Source of the DNA: Mycobacterium branderi
Lineage (GTDB): Bacteria; Actinomycetota; Actinomycetes; Mycobacteriales; Mycobacteriaceae
Reading direction: 5' to 3'
Assembly: GCF_010728725.1 (NCBI RefSeq)
Contig: NZ_AP022607.1
Span: 372,001-436,000 of the forward strand
DNA length: 64,000 nucleotides
In this document: positions 1-8,660 of the stretch, piece by piece
Layout of the letters: the number at the start of each line of letters is the position of its first letter
Position numbering within the stretch: position 1 is the first letter of the stretch
Program-made: the position numbers and the translations under genes
Notes under the pieces: model-generated
What the model saw: the letters and a program-made list of their open reading frames with translations, nothing else
Database searches by the model: none
What the model was told of the DNA's origin: nothing

Positions 1-2222
1 GAGCGGGCCAGCGAGGACAACGCCAGCCCGACCATGGCCGAGACGATCGCGGTCAGTGCCAGTGTCAGCCACAGCTCGGCGTCGGCGTTGCCGAGCACCA
101 CCGCACCGCGCACCGGCCCGCCCTTGCCGGCGATGGCGATGGCGACCACGACCGCGGTCTGAATGGCCGCGGCGACGCTGTAGACGACGACCTTGGCGCC
201 CAGATACGCCGAGGCGGACAGACCCACCGCCTGCTCACGGCGGAAGATGGAGCGCTCACCTACCAGGTCGCGGATCGTCAGCGCCGCACCCAAGAACACC
301 GCCGCCAGGTTGAGCAGCACCAGGATCTGTTGGGGCTCGTTGGGGGAGCGTCCGTGCGGATCCGCCTGGCCGAGCCCCACACTGCCGGGCACCACCAACG
401 CCAGCGCGCCCAACAGGAACGGCAGGATCGTCAGGAACGCGAAGTAGCCGCGGTCCGCGGCGATCAACCGGGTCTGGCGGCGCGCCACGGTGAAGAACTG
501 ACGCCACAGACTGGTGTGCGGCGGGGTGCCCACCGCGGCGCTGCCCGGCGGCAGCTGCTCGGGCGGCGGGGGCGCCGGGTGGCGCGCCAGGTATTCGCGG
601 TGCACCCCGTCGGGATCGGTGCTGACCCGGGCGAAGATGTCGGCCCAGTCGGTGGTGCCCATCGCTGCTTCGATGCCGTTGGGCGGCCCGGCGAACGCGG
701 TCTTGCCGCCCGGCGCCAGCAATAGCACCTGGTCGCACATGTTTAGGTAGGTCAGCGAGTGGGTGACCACGATGACCACCCGCCCGGCGTCGGCCAGGCG
801 GCGCAGCATCGTCATCACCTGCCGGTCCAGCGCCGGGTCCAGGCCCGAGGTGGGTTCGTCGAGGATCAGCAGCGACGGGCCGGTCAGCAGTTCCATCGCC
901 ACCGACGCCCGTTTGCGCTGCCCGCCGGAGAGCTTGTCGATCCGTTTCTTTTTGTGTTCGGTGAGTTCCAGCTCGGCCAGCACCCGCTCGACCACATTGC
1001 GGCGATCGGCGCGCGAGGTGTCCGGCGGTAGCCGCAGCTGCGCGGCGTAGCGCAGCGCCTGATCGACGGTCAGCGAACTGTGCACGACGTCGTCCTGGGG
1101 CACCAGGCCGATCCGGGAGCGCATCGAGGCGTATTCGGTGTGCACGTCGTGACCGTCGAAGGTGACCATTCCGGTGCTGGGCGGGGTGGAGCCGCCGACC
1201 AGCTTGATCAGCGTCGACTTGCCGGCCCCGGAGGGGCCGATCACCGCGGTGAGGGTTCCGGGCCGGGCGGTGAACGTCACGTCGGTCATCAGCGGGCGGC
1301 CGTCGATCACCAGGCCCAGGCCATATGCCTGCACTCCGCCGATGCGCGGCGGGGCCGGGCGGGGCACCAGGGTGGTGCCGGACACCGCCAGGTCGGTGTT
1401 ACCGACGGTGACGATGTCTCCTTCGCGCAGCAGGGCGCTGGTGATGCGCTGACCGTTGACGAATGTGCCGTTGCTGCTGCGGTTGTCGCGGATTTCCAGA
1501 CCGGCGGGGGTTACCTGCAGCAGTGCGTGGACCCGCGACGCGAGGGCGTCGTCGAGCACGATGGCGTTGGACTCGCCGCGCCCGATCGTGGTGAATCCCG
1601 ACGGCGTCGGCGCCAGCCGGAGCGGCACCATCTTTTTCACGACGCCGCTGAGCCGCTCCACCAGATCCTGTTCGCTCGGGGCCGGTTGGACCGGTCGCGC
1701 TCGTCCGATCGGCGCGGGCGGTGCCGGCGGCGCCGGGGGTCGGCCGGGCGGTGCACCGGCGGCGGGTGGCGGCGCGGAGGCCGGCCGCCCGGTGGACGTC
1801 CCCGCCGGGGGTGCTGCCGGTGGGGGAGTCTGCGGCGCGGCGCGGCGTGGCTGCGACGCCGCAGGAGACGGTGCCGCGGGCGCGGGCCGGCCCGCTGCCG
1901 CCGGCGGCGCGATCCGGAAGGCCAGCTTCGGCCCGGCCGGGTTGCCCACGGTGATCTGTGTGCCGTCGCGGATCGGCGCGGTGTCCACTTTCTTTCCGTC
2001 GACGAAGATGCCGTTACGACTACGGTCGACGGCCACCCACTGCGCGCCCTCAACGCGCAGCTCGGCGTGTACCCGCGATATCCATCCCGCGACTTCCGGG
2101 TCGTCGAGGCAAATGTCGCATTGGCGGCTGCGACCGATGGTGGCCTCCCGATCCGACGGGAAGGTGTACATCGCTGATCCCAGCCACACCGTCAACGGCG
2201 GCGCGGTGGTGTCCGTCACCAT
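1..2222 (-). CDS. ABC transporter ATP-binding/permease with two FHA domains (Rv1747-like), 3' end outside window
   Basis: The frame is open from an ATG at 2222 to the window edge (740 codons seen), with a GAAAGGA ribosome site about 10 nt upstream. Order of parts: FHA domain 1 (about residues 15-95, SR-H core at 49-52), a Pro/Ala-rich linker (105-180), FHA domain 2 (205-285, RDNRSSNGTFVNG), then an ABC ATPase with Walker A GPSGAGKST at 328-336, signature LSGGQ near 430 and Walker B LLILDEPTSGLD near 450. The ABC2-type permease begins near residue 570. The family member Rv1747 exports a cell-envelope component and is phosphorylated by PknF; here no kinase is adjacent. The remaining roughly 120 residues should lie beyond base 1. 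The upstream neighbour is whiB6 on the same strand, 205 bp away. Confidence 0.93.
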   Translation of the reverse strand, partial: MVTDTTAPPLTVWLGSAMYTFPSDREATIGRSRQCDICLDDPEVAGWISRVHAELRVEGAQWVAVDRSRNGIFVDGKKVDTAPIRDGTQITVGNPAGPKLAFRIAPPAAAGRPAPAAPSPAASQPRRAAPQTPPPAAPPAGTSTGRPASAPPPAAGAPPGRPPAPPAPPAPIGRARPVQPAPSEQDLVERLSGVVKKMVPLRLAPTPSGFTTIGRGESNAIVLDDALASRVHALLQVTPAGLEIRDNRSSNGTFVNGQRITSALLREGDIVTVGNTDLAVSGTTLVPRPAPPRIGGVQAYGLGLVIDGRPLMTDVTFTARPGTLTAVIGPSGAGKSTLIKLVGGSTPPSTGMVTFDGHDVHTEYASMRSRIGLVPQDDVVHSSLTVDQALRYAAQLRLPPDTSRADRRNVVERVLAELELTEHKKKRIDKLSGGQRKRASVAMELLTGPSLLILDEPTSGLDPALDRQVMTMLRRLADAGRVVIVVTHSLTYLNMCDQVLLLAPGGKTAFAGPPNGIEAAMGTTDWADIFARVSTDPDGVHREYLARHPAPPPPEQLPPGSAAVGTPPHTSLWRQFFTVARRQTRLIAADRGYFAFLTILPFLLGALALVVPGSVGLGQADPHGRSPNEPQQILVLLNLAAVFLGAALTIRDLVGERSIFRREQAVGLSASAYLGAKVVVYSVAAAIQTAVVVAIAIAGKGGPVRGAVVLGNADAELWLTLALTAIVSAMVGLALSSLAR

Positions 2223-2427
2223 GTCGTGCGTCGTCCTTTCTTCGCCGGGCGGGGCCGGTCGCCCGTCAACTCTGCATCATCGGCGCCCGCTTCGCCCGCC
2301 AAATCCACGGGCGGACAAAGCTCGCCAGACCACGCGTTGCGGCGAACACATCCTGACATCGAGCACCGCGACGTAGTGCGTGGGCCGCCGAGTTCGGCGT
2401 ACCGGCGCGGTGCGGGCCGATGGCGTA

Positions 2428-2748
2428 CTAGTCGGCGATCGGCAGGTGCCGCCGGGAGCGACGCCAGGGCCGCACCGGATAGCCGCCATGTTCGGCCAGG
2501 GTGCGCAACCGGCGCAGTGCGAATTCGCGCGGACGCCCCGACTCCGGTATCACCACACCCGCCCACAGCCCGAAGGCACCCGGTGTCTCCCAGGCCTCGC
2601 GGGCGCACAACCAGCGCAGCGGGCAGACCCGGCAGAGCGCCTTGGCCTCTTCGTCGGCCTCGGTGGTCGTCCAGCGCTCCGGGTCGCTCGTGCAGGCAGG
2701 CACGTATTCCTCGACCGGCCGCGATCGCAGCGCGACACTTGCAGTCAT
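2428..2748 (-). CDS. whiB6: WhiB6-like iron-sulfur transcription factor
   Basis: A 106-residue Wbl protein. Four cysteines that would hold a [4Fe-4S] cluster are visible: one in VPACTSDPERW, two in ALCRVC and one in RWLC. They are followed by the Wbl turn GLWAGV and the WhiB6-type continuation VIPESGRPREFALRRLR. The start ATG at 2748 is preceded by AGAGGAAAG; longer readings of this frame run into the promoter. WhiB6 is known to control ESX-1 genes and to respond to redox and NO. It is divergent from the espM-like gene 364 bp away, which is the arrangement seen in M. tuberculosis and M. marinum, where EspM represses whiB6. The C-terminus is basic (RPWRRSRRHL). Confidence 0.92.
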   Translation of the reverse strand: MTASVALRSRPVEEYVPACTSDPERWTTTEADEEAKALCRVCPLRWLCAREAWETPGAFGLWAGVVIPESGRPREFALRRLRTLAEHGGYPVRPWRRSRRHLPIAD

Positions 2749-3112
2749 AGCTCTTTCCTCTCGCTTTCGGTGCACTTGCACCGGTATGCGACGACTGTAA
2801 CCAAAGCATCGCTGCAATGCAACAACTAAAGCGGAGCGCGCTACGGTGATACGGGAGCGCCGCTGCGTGAGTCGTGGTTCCATGGCTATGAGCTGCGGCG
2901 ATAGCTGCGAAGAGCGATGGGTGCCGGTCCCGGAGGCTCCACCTCGCCACGCTTCACCGCCGTCACGGTCCCTCCAGGCGGAGCGGAAACCGAAGCGAAT
3001 CCGTGACTGCCGGCCGCACCAAATGCCGTGCCGAAGATGTAGCATCTAGGAGGACTTGGGTAAGCCGGGCTGTAGCGACGAACCGGATATGGCATAGCTG
3101 AGGGAGCACACA
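2749..3112. promoter_or_regulatory. whiB6-espM divergent intergenic region
   Basis: A 364-bp space between divergent starts with no convincing gene. It holds the whiB6 promoter at 2794-2822. The espM side ends in a GGGAG ribosome site just before the GTG at 3113. EspM is known to bind the equivalent region in M. marinum; I could not pick out its site by eye. Confidence 0.6.
2794..2822 (-). promoter_or_regulatory. Likely whiB6 promoter
   Basis: On the minus strand a -35 box TTGCAT (2822-2817) is separated by exactly 17 nt from a -10 box TACAGT (2799-2794). This would start transcription near 2787, about 40 nt before the whiB6 ATG. Spacing and -10 sequence fit mycobacterial housekeeping promoters; inferred from sequence only. 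Confidence 0.5.
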
Positions 3113-4228
3113 GTGACGACGACTGATCACCCCGTTTCCGCGCCGGCGCCGACATTGGCGGTACGCATCGGACACGAGTCGCGGACCCTCGACCCGGTGG
3201 CCGGCGTGGCCGTGCTGGGCCGGGACGCCACGGCCACGGTGCGGCTCAACGACGACCGGATCTCGCGCTCGCACCTTCGGCTGGAGCCATACCGCGACGG
3301 CTGGCAGGTGATCGACACCAGCAGCAACGGCATGTTCGTGGACGGCGTGCGGCGCAGCTCGGTGTTCGTCACCGCCGCCACCACCATCCACCTGGGAGCC
3401 CCGGACGGGATCCCGGTGACTCTGACGCCCAGTGATCCGCTCGAGGCGACGGGGCTCGCACCGGGGGCACCGGGCCTGGCGCCCGAGGCCGACGAAGAGG
3501 AACGGTGGGACGAGCAGGGCGAGATCGATCCCGACGTTGCCCGGGCCGGTCGCGCGGTAGCCGCCCGGCGACGGGAGCTCGACATCACCCAGCGCAGCCT
3601 GGCCAGGGACAAGATCATTAACGCCGGCACCCTGATCGCGTTCGAGAAGGGTCGCAGTTGGCCGCGCCGGGGGACGCTGGCCAAGCTGGAAGAAGTGCTG
3701 AATTGGCCGCCGGGCACCATCGCGCGCATCAGAAACGGGGCGCCGCCGGCCGCCCAGGACCCTGAGAGCACCGAGGTGATGACCGACACGGTCCAGGCGC
3801 CGCTGATGGCCGAAGCGGTGGACTTGGCGATGCACACCATCAGCGCCGCTCTGGCCGCATTACCGAAGCCGACGGACCCCGACTTCACGCCGAAAGCCAG
3901 CACCATCCTGGCGGACCTGCGCAAGCTCGAGACGGTGGCCGCCAACGCTGCACGGGGCGCCAAGGGGGCTCCGTCGGTGGTGCTCGCGTTGAGCACCGTG
4001 CGCCGCACCTACAACGAGCTGATGTTGCGCGCCGCGCGGTCGCCGGCGGCCACGTTGGGTCAGCGGCTCTACGGGGCGCGGCACAGCGCGGAGCTGAACA
4101 TCGAGGAGGCCGCCAACGCCGCCGGTTTACCGGTCGCCGTCCTGCAAGACGCCGAATCGGAGCGCCCGATTCCCCCCGACGCCGCGAGGGCGCTGGAGAC
4201 CCTGATCGCGCAGTTGTCGATCAATTGA
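3113..4228 (+). CDS. espM: EspM-like FHA/HTH regulator
   Basis: 371 residues. The N-terminus is an FHA domain (about residues 15-105: GRDATATVRLNDDRISRSHLRLE, then TSSNGMFVDG). A helix-turn-helix-like segment follows (about 140-205: RRRELDITQRSLARDKIINAGTLIAFEKGR split over two helices), then an Ala-rich helical C-terminus with a second XRE-like stretch near 325-365. This order and the divergent whiB6 neighbour match EspM (Rv3863 family), the repressor of whiB6 that links ESX-1 status to gene expression. The GTG start at 3113 has GAGGGAG upstream. Unlike the M. tuberculosis locus, the next genes are not espE/espF, so the pair sits here without adjacent ESX-1 genes inside this window. Confidence 0.85.
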   Translation: MTTTDHPVSAPAPTLAVRIGHESRTLDPVAGVAVLGRDATATVRLNDDRISRSHLRLEPYRDGWQVIDTSSNGMFVDGVRRSSVFVTAATTIHLGAPDGIPVTLTPSDPLEATGLAPGAPGLAPEADEEERWDEQGEIDPDVARAGRAVAARRRELDITQRSLARDKIINAGTLIAFEKGRSWPRRGTLAKLEEVLNWPPGTIARIRNGAPPAAQDPESTEVMTDTVQAPLMAEAVDLAMHTISAALAALPKPTDPDFTPKASTILADLRKLETVAANAARGAKGAPSVVLALSTVRRTYNELMLRAARSPAATLGQRLYGARHSAELNIEEAANAAGLPVAVLQDAESERPIPPDAARALETLIAQLSIN

Positions 4229-4253
4229 CGTCACCATACGAATAGTTCGCTGG

Positions 4254-4469
4254 TCAGGTTTGCCGCGGATGCTCGTATTCGGTGCCTGAAATATCGTCCC
4301 AGAATTTCGGCGAGACTTCGCTCGCACGATCGTCGGGAAAAACAGCGTCTATTCGCTGCTGGAATCGGTCGAATAATCTTCGCGCCCGCGCCAGCTCCGC
4401 GTCGGTCGGCGGATGAACACCGGCCTCTTCCGGTGTTGAGAAAGTCTTTCCGGCTTTCTTCTCACTCAC
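4254..4469 (-). CDS. Small hypothetical protein (71 aa)
   Basis: Unrecognised. The GTG at 4469 is chosen because GGAG lies 5 nt upstream; longer readings start in unlikely sequence. The protein is charged and hydrophilic (MSEKKAGKTFSTPEEAG at the N-terminus, ARARRLFDRFQQRID amphipathic helix in the middle), with no signal peptide or membrane segment. It is 42 bp downstream of another small gene on the same strand and probably shares its transcript. Convergent with espM. Confidence 0.6.
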   Translation of the reverse strand: MSEKKAGKTFSTPEEAGVHPPTDAELARARRLFDRFQQRIDAVFPDDRASEVSPKFWDDISGTEYEHPRQT

Positions 4470-4511
4470 GGCGACTCCAGTGTGTTTTGCCCCACCGCGC
4501 CACAACCGAGG

Positions 4512-4775
4512 CTACCTCGGGGTTCCCCGATCCGTTCCGGGCGTGAAAACCAGTAGATCGTCGTGCTCACGCCGACGGCAGGCCTCAGCGAATTCGAACG
4601 CTAAATCCTGGTTTTCGGCAAAGCTTCGGTATTGCGCGTCGTTGATCCAGTAGAACTCTATGTAATCAACCATCCTGTTCGAGATCGGGATTCCCAGATA
4701 AGACCGGCCCGAATCGGTCTCCTTTCCAAGCCAGTACCTGCCTTCCCTCGAGAAATGAGTGTCGGTGAAGTTCAT
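4512..4775 (-). CDS. Small hypothetical protein (87 aa)
   Basis: Unrecognised. The ATG at 4775 has a strong ribosome site GGGAGGAAAC. The sequence is rich in aromatic and acidic residues (EFYWINDAQYRSF, EFAEACRRREHDD) and looks like a compact cytoplasmic domain of the size of many immunity-type or accessory proteins, but no family could be named. It precedes the 71-residue gene and follows the lpqM-like gene by 70 bp on the same strand. Confidence 0.65.
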   Translation of the reverse strand: MNFTDTHFSREGRYWLGKETDSGRSYLGIPISNRMVDYIEFYWINDAQYRSFAENQDLAFEFAEACRRREHDDLLVFTPGTDRGTPR

Positions 4776-4845
4776 ATGTTTCCTCCCGCTCGCGCAGGGT
4801 GTCGCCGATCAACCCATGCCGCGGCTCACCGGCCCGACCGCGGGG

Positions 4846-6357
4846 TTAGCCGGTGTCGTCACGGAAGCGGGCGTAGCACAGCTGCTCATCACCGGTCACG
4901 CCGGAACGGAAGGCGGTGATCCGGGTGAACCCGGCGGGCACGGTTGCCCCGTTGACGTCGCTGGCGACCAACCGATTGGTGAGCAGACCGGCAACCGCCT
5001 CGTCGAGGTCACCCGCGGTCAGCACGAAGCTTTTGCCCGACGGCAGCTCGACTTTGTCGGCCATTTTGCGGTGCGCCACCCCGGTCAGGCATGCGGTGCG
5101 CAGCGCTGCTGTCGCCGAGTCGAGCGGCACACCGCGCTCGTGCTCCAGGGCCAGCACATAGCGCGACATGACCACAGATAAGGCGGTGTCATCACCTTGA
5201 ACCAGGACGTAGTCGGATTCATTGGCGGGTTTGCCCAGCTTCTGCAGGGCCGGCAGGTCGGCGGTGATCGTGTTGGTGGCCGGGCAGTACGCCGCCGGAG
5301 ACCCGCCGTGCGCGTCGGGGCAATCGGCCGCTTTGAGCGACAGCGTCGGCGGCTTGGCCGGAGAGAAGATCTTGTTCAGCACTTCCAGCAGAGTCGACAG
5401 GGTCTCCTCGTTGATCGGCACCTCACCGGTCTGCAGGAACCCTTCCGGGTCGGGCTGCAGGGCCAAGGGCAGATCGCCGCGTCGCTGCTTGATCTCGTCC
5501 ATGTCGATGCCGGCACACGCCGTGGCGCCGTTGACGAAGCCCACCTGAAAGGCGCTGACGCGATCAAGCGCCGTTCCGTGCCCCTGTTTGATCAGGGCTT
5601 TGTACTTGGGAGTGATCACCGGGTCACGGCTGCTGATGACGCCGGCGAGCACGTGATCGAGGCCGTCGCCGGTGCTCACGATGAAGCGGGGGGACTGCCC
5701 CTCGGCGACCCAGCGCAGATAGACGCCGCCGAAGCAGTCGGCCTGCTCCTCGAAGACGATGCCGGGTGTTTTTTTGCCGACCAGCTTGGCCATGTGCTGT
5801 ACGGCGTGGCCATACTCGTGCCCGATCAGACCGGCGACGGTGATGTCGCCGAAGTAGCGACGTGCGATCGGCACGAACACGCCGCGGTCCCACGCCATCA
5901 GGTCTTCGGGAGGACAGTAGAAGGCATTGGGCTCCTTGTAGGTGTCTTCGCCGCAGACCTTCTTGCCGGTTTTCACCCTGGAGTCATAGGAGAGCAAATT
6001 CGCAACGGGAGAAAAGCTGCCCTTCAACGAGTCGCTGTAGTACTGCTTCCAAAACTCCGCAACGTCGTTGACCGCCAACACCGCTAGCTTGTCGTTGTCA
6101 CCGTGATCGGTATTGCGCACGTCGCCGGTTGGTTGCGGAGCGTTGTCGCGGACGCCGCTGGGCCCGTCCTGCGCGGGCAATCCGCCAACCTCGAACGGGT
6201 CATACAGCGGCGACAGTGCCCGGCCCACGACCATGGTCTGGCAACCGGCCAGCACGAGTACTGCACAGGCGCAACAGATTATTGCGGTGATGACGCCGAA
6301 CCGCCGGCGCGGCCGGGCATCGCGTGCAGGGCCGCGCTGCTCACGGCGATGATTCAT
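4846..6357 (-). CDS. lpqM: LpqM-like lipoprotein zinc metallopeptidase
   Basis: 503 residues. The N-terminus is basic, then hydrophobic, with a lipobox LAGC (Cys39), so the mature protein should be membrane-anchored outside the cytoplasm. A zincin motif HEYGH is at 180-184 and a downstream acidic cluster EEQADC near 203-208 can supply the third metal ligand. This fits the putative neutral zinc metallopeptidase family and LpqM (Rv0419), a lipoprotein peptidase reported to be needed for conjugal DNA transfer in M. smegmatis. The ATG at 6357 has GAGG 8 nt upstream. Whether this is the LpqM orthologue or a paralogue cannot be settled from sequence alone. Confidence 0.82.
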   Translation of the reverse strand: MNHRREQRGPARDARPRRRFGVITAIICCACAVLVLAGCQTMVVGRALSPLYDPFEVGGLPAQDGPSGVRDNAPQPTGDVRNTDHGDNDKLAVLAVNDVAEFWKQYYSDSLKGSFSPVANLLSYDSRVKTGKKVCGEDTYKEPNAFYCPPEDLMAWDRGVFVPIARRYFGDITVAGLIGHEYGHAVQHMAKLVGKKTPGIVFEEQADCFGGVYLRWVAEGQSPRFIVSTGDGLDHVLAGVISSRDPVITPKYKALIKQGHGTALDRVSAFQVGFVNGATACAGIDMDEIKQRRGDLPLALQPDPEGFLQTGEVPINEETLSTLLEVLNKIFSPAKPPTLSLKAADCPDAHGGSPAAYCPATNTITADLPALQKLGKPANESDYVLVQGDDTALSVVMSRYVLALEHERGVPLDSATAALRTACLTGVAHRKMADKVELPSGKSFVLTAGDLDEAVAGLLTNRLVASDVNGATVPAGFTRITAFRSGVTGDEQLCYARFRDDTG

Positions 6358-6697
6358 CTGCCAACCTCGTCTCGACCGGCCTGGACAGCGCCGTGACCGC
6401 CAACTAACGGACTCAGAATACTGTCACACCGCCGAGCTTCTGAGCATCAGTTTCGCGCCGACGACGGCCCCTGGCAGCGGGATCCCTTCGGCCGCAGCTA
6501 TGACCGACCTAACCGGTCGTGCTCGGATCTGGCAGTGTTGCACCGTCGCTCACGTACTGGCCCAATCGGCAATCTCGATCAGCTCCAGCACCGGTTCGAC
6601 CGGCCCGCCTTGGGGCACTGGCAGCCGTGCGGGTCATTCCAATGCCGGGAAGCCTCATGAGCGATGAAGCCGTCCGCTGGCAGACGCGTCGTTCACG
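6358..6697. other. Intergenic, no gene seen
   Basis: About 340 bp between the lpqM-like start and the end of the SUKH-like gene. Only short overlapping open frames with no ribosome site or coding bias; it should contain the lpqM-like promoter. Confidence 0.5.
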
Positions 6698-7351
6698 CTA
6701 TTCGAGCAAGTCTGACCAGAACGCGACGGTCGGTCGCGGACGCCAGCGCGGATCGCTCCGCTCGATGCCCGGCCCGACGCCGAATTCCTGGAACACGTAG
6801 TCGACGAGGTCGGTGCCGTAGCAGATGACGTCCGTCTGGTGGATCGACAAGACGGGATGACCGAATGTTTCGCGCCCTGCAGGTAAGTACCGATGTGAGT
6901 AAACCGGCACCATTTGCGGGGCGTCGGCAAGCGCGGCAGCCGCCAGCTTCACCGCGCCGGCATTATCGGCGGGTCGCTCGCCCCATCTGCAATCCCAGAA
7001 GGCGTTGTTCTCGACATCGAACAGCACCCCGGTGACGGGCCAGCTCAGTGCTTTGCGCAAGTCGTCAGCGTTTCCGCCTCGCCAATCCGGCCAGTGCTCA
7101 CCGGTCGGCAACCCGGCCGACAAAAGCGCCCGATGGTCATCAGCGAACTCAAATCCGAACCGGTCTTCGGTACGCCGGATTTCCGCGTCAGTCAGCGCCG
7201 GTTGAATCACGACGCCGCGCAGTTTCGTGAGCCGGGTTTGTGCACGCGTGCCCTCGACGTCAGCGCGTGGCGGGCGAGCCTCGAGGCCATCGCATTTCGC
7301 GAGCCGGCGCGCGGCTTCGGCGCCAAGCCACTGACCATCGCGGTGCTCCAC
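6698..7351 (-). CDS. SMI1/KNR4 (SUKH)-like protein
   Basis: Up to 217 residues. From about residue 47 the sequence VIQPALTDAEIRRTEDRFG followed by FADDHRALLSAGLP resembles the N-terminal core of SUKH (SMI1/KNR4) proteins. The family often serves as immunity proteins against polymorphic toxins, but stand-alone members also exist. The first 45 residues are Arg-rich and may not be translated; a start at the GTG of VIQPAL (7210) is an alternative. No toxin gene is adjacent, so any immunity role is speculative. No signal peptide or membrane segment. Confidence 0.6.
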   Translation of the reverse strand: MEHRDGQWLGAEAARRLAKCDGLEARPPRADVEGTRAQTRLTKLRGVVIQPALTDAEIRRTEDRFGFEFADDHRALLSAGLPTGEHWPDWRGGNADDLRKALSWPVTGVLFDVENNAFWDCRWGERPADNAGAVKLAAAALADAPQMVPVYSHRYLPAGRETFGHPVLSIHQTDVICYGTDLVDYVFQEFGVGPGIERSDPRWRPRPTVAFWSDLLE

Positions 7352-7533
7352 GAGGCTCAGGTTACCCAGAGTCGAACACGCGCGCGGTCGAAAAAGTGTT
7401 CTGCCGCAAAGAAAGCCAAGATAGAGACTTCTACTGGCCAGCCCACTGCTGGCTCTGCATTCACGAACTTCGTTGAACCACCAGCGATGTCAGCCGTGGT
7501 GAAGCATTCCAATGACGTCGGGCGATTACGGAG

Positions 7534-7980
7534 TCAGGGGACCGGTACTCCCTGTCTGAGGAAGAACAAGCCTGCGATGGTGCCGTCGGGGTGCACAGTC
7601 AGTCGGAATTGACCGGGTGCGTGTGCCATCTGTAAGGGCACGTTGACCACGGTCAGATCGCCGCGCTGAAGGTCCTCGGGGTCACCGTGGGATTGGTAGG
7701 GACCCAACGTTTGTTGGTAGTTCGTCCATGCCTGCCCGAGGGCCTGGGCCGGCAGAGCCGCTTGCATCCTCGGGTCGAAATGGGCGGTGGCCGCGGTGTC
7801 GTCGCCCTGCACGATGTTGTCCAACGTTGCCAGCGCGAGCTCATCTGGGGTAGGGGAGGCGATCGCGACCGGTGCGGCGCTGATCCCGATCAAGGTCAGG
7901 CCGCCGGCGAACACCACAGCGCCGGCTGCCAGCCTAAGTGCGCTGCTCCGCTGATATCCATCCCCATCACGTAGCCCCAT
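7534..7980 (-). CDS. Secreted DUF3887-like protein
   Basis: 148 residues from an ATG at 7980. The N-terminal signal region is LAAGAVVFAGGLTLIGISAA followed by an Ala-X-Ala type cleavage region (VAIAS). The mature part (DELALATLDNIVQGDDTAATAHFDPRMQAAL split over two helices) resembles the DUF3887 fold seen in small secreted mycobacterial proteins; it ends in GLFFLRQGVPVP, typical of that family. Probably exported by Sec. No clear ribosome site was found for this start. The neighbours do not suggest a pathway. Confidence 0.7.
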   Translation of the reverse strand: MGLRDGDGYQRSSALRLAAGAVVFAGGLTLIGISAAPVAIASPTPDELALATLDNIVQGDDTAATAHFDPRMQAALPAQALGQAWTNYQQTLGPYQSHGDPEDLQRGDLTVVNVPLQMAHAPGQFRLTVHPDGTIAGLFFLRQGVPVP

Positions 7981-8130
7981 GGGCAAATCATAGTCGGATG
8001 CCTGGCCGTTTATTCGGCGCTGTGCAGATCCGCTGCGCGGTAGCTGTTTTCAGGTGGCCGTTCGATAGAGGTTTCTCTGCTGCGTGCCGGGCCTCCGAAA
8101 AGACACTACGAAGCTTTTCGTGACTTCAAC

Positions 8131-8655
8131 TCACCACAGCGGCGCGGTTTCGCCCGTGCCCGGCGCAGGCTTTCGAACCCGCCGCCTCGATGATTTGGTT
8201 GCTAACCCTCGAAGTTCGTCTAAACGCTCGTCTATCTCGATCTCGCGGAACGTGGTCCGCGTCGCGGAGACGATCAATGGGCCATTCCGGTCGTGCAGAG
8301 CCTCGATCTGCCGCCATTGGCTCATGGCAATCTCTAGCTGGCCCCACTTGTCGCTACCGTCCCTACCGCTTAGGGTGACCAGTCGCAGACGGTGCGTCTT
8401 CACCGCTTCGAGCAAGCTCAGGTGATCCAGGATGTTGCTATCGCGGGTTATCGCTATCCAGCCTTGCTCTGCAACAACCGGAATCCATTCGCGATCTTTG
8501 GCTTTCGGCGTTTCGACGACACAAGCGGGTCGCGTTCGGCGTTTGATGGTCGCGCCGGGGTCGCCAGGATAGCTACAGTCGGGGCGGAGCGCGCAGATAA
8601 CGTGCGCTAAGCCGAGGATGTCCGCGTCGAAGTAGAAGCGGACGGTCGCCGTCAT
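8131..8655 (-). CDS. VapC45-type PIN-like toxin
   Basis: 174 residues. It begins RFYFDADILGLAH, an Asp-rich first motif, and continues with AITRDSNILDH near residue 70, an arrangement found in the PIN-like domain of VapC45 (Rv2019 type). PIN toxins are metal-dependent RNases. The start lies 5 nt after the stop of the antitoxin-type gene upstream, so the two are co-translated in antitoxin-toxin order. The C-terminal 40 residues are basic (SSRRRVRKP). Longer than the annotated M. tuberculosis Rv2019, with an extra C-terminal tail. Confidence 0.75.
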   Translation of the reverse strand: MTATVRFYFDADILGLAHVICALRPDCSYPGDPGATIKRRTRPACVVETPKAKDREWIPVVAEQGWIAITRDSNILDHLSLLEAVKTHRLRLVTLSGRDGSDKWGQLEIAMSQWRQIEALHDRNGPLIVSATRTTFREIEIDERLDELRGLATKSSRRRVRKPAPGTGETAPLW

Positions 8656-8660
8656 GCGAG

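Noticed and set aside
5197..6087. A 296-codon plus-strand open frame
   Set aside because: Antisense of the lpqM-like peptidase; no domain or ribosome site.
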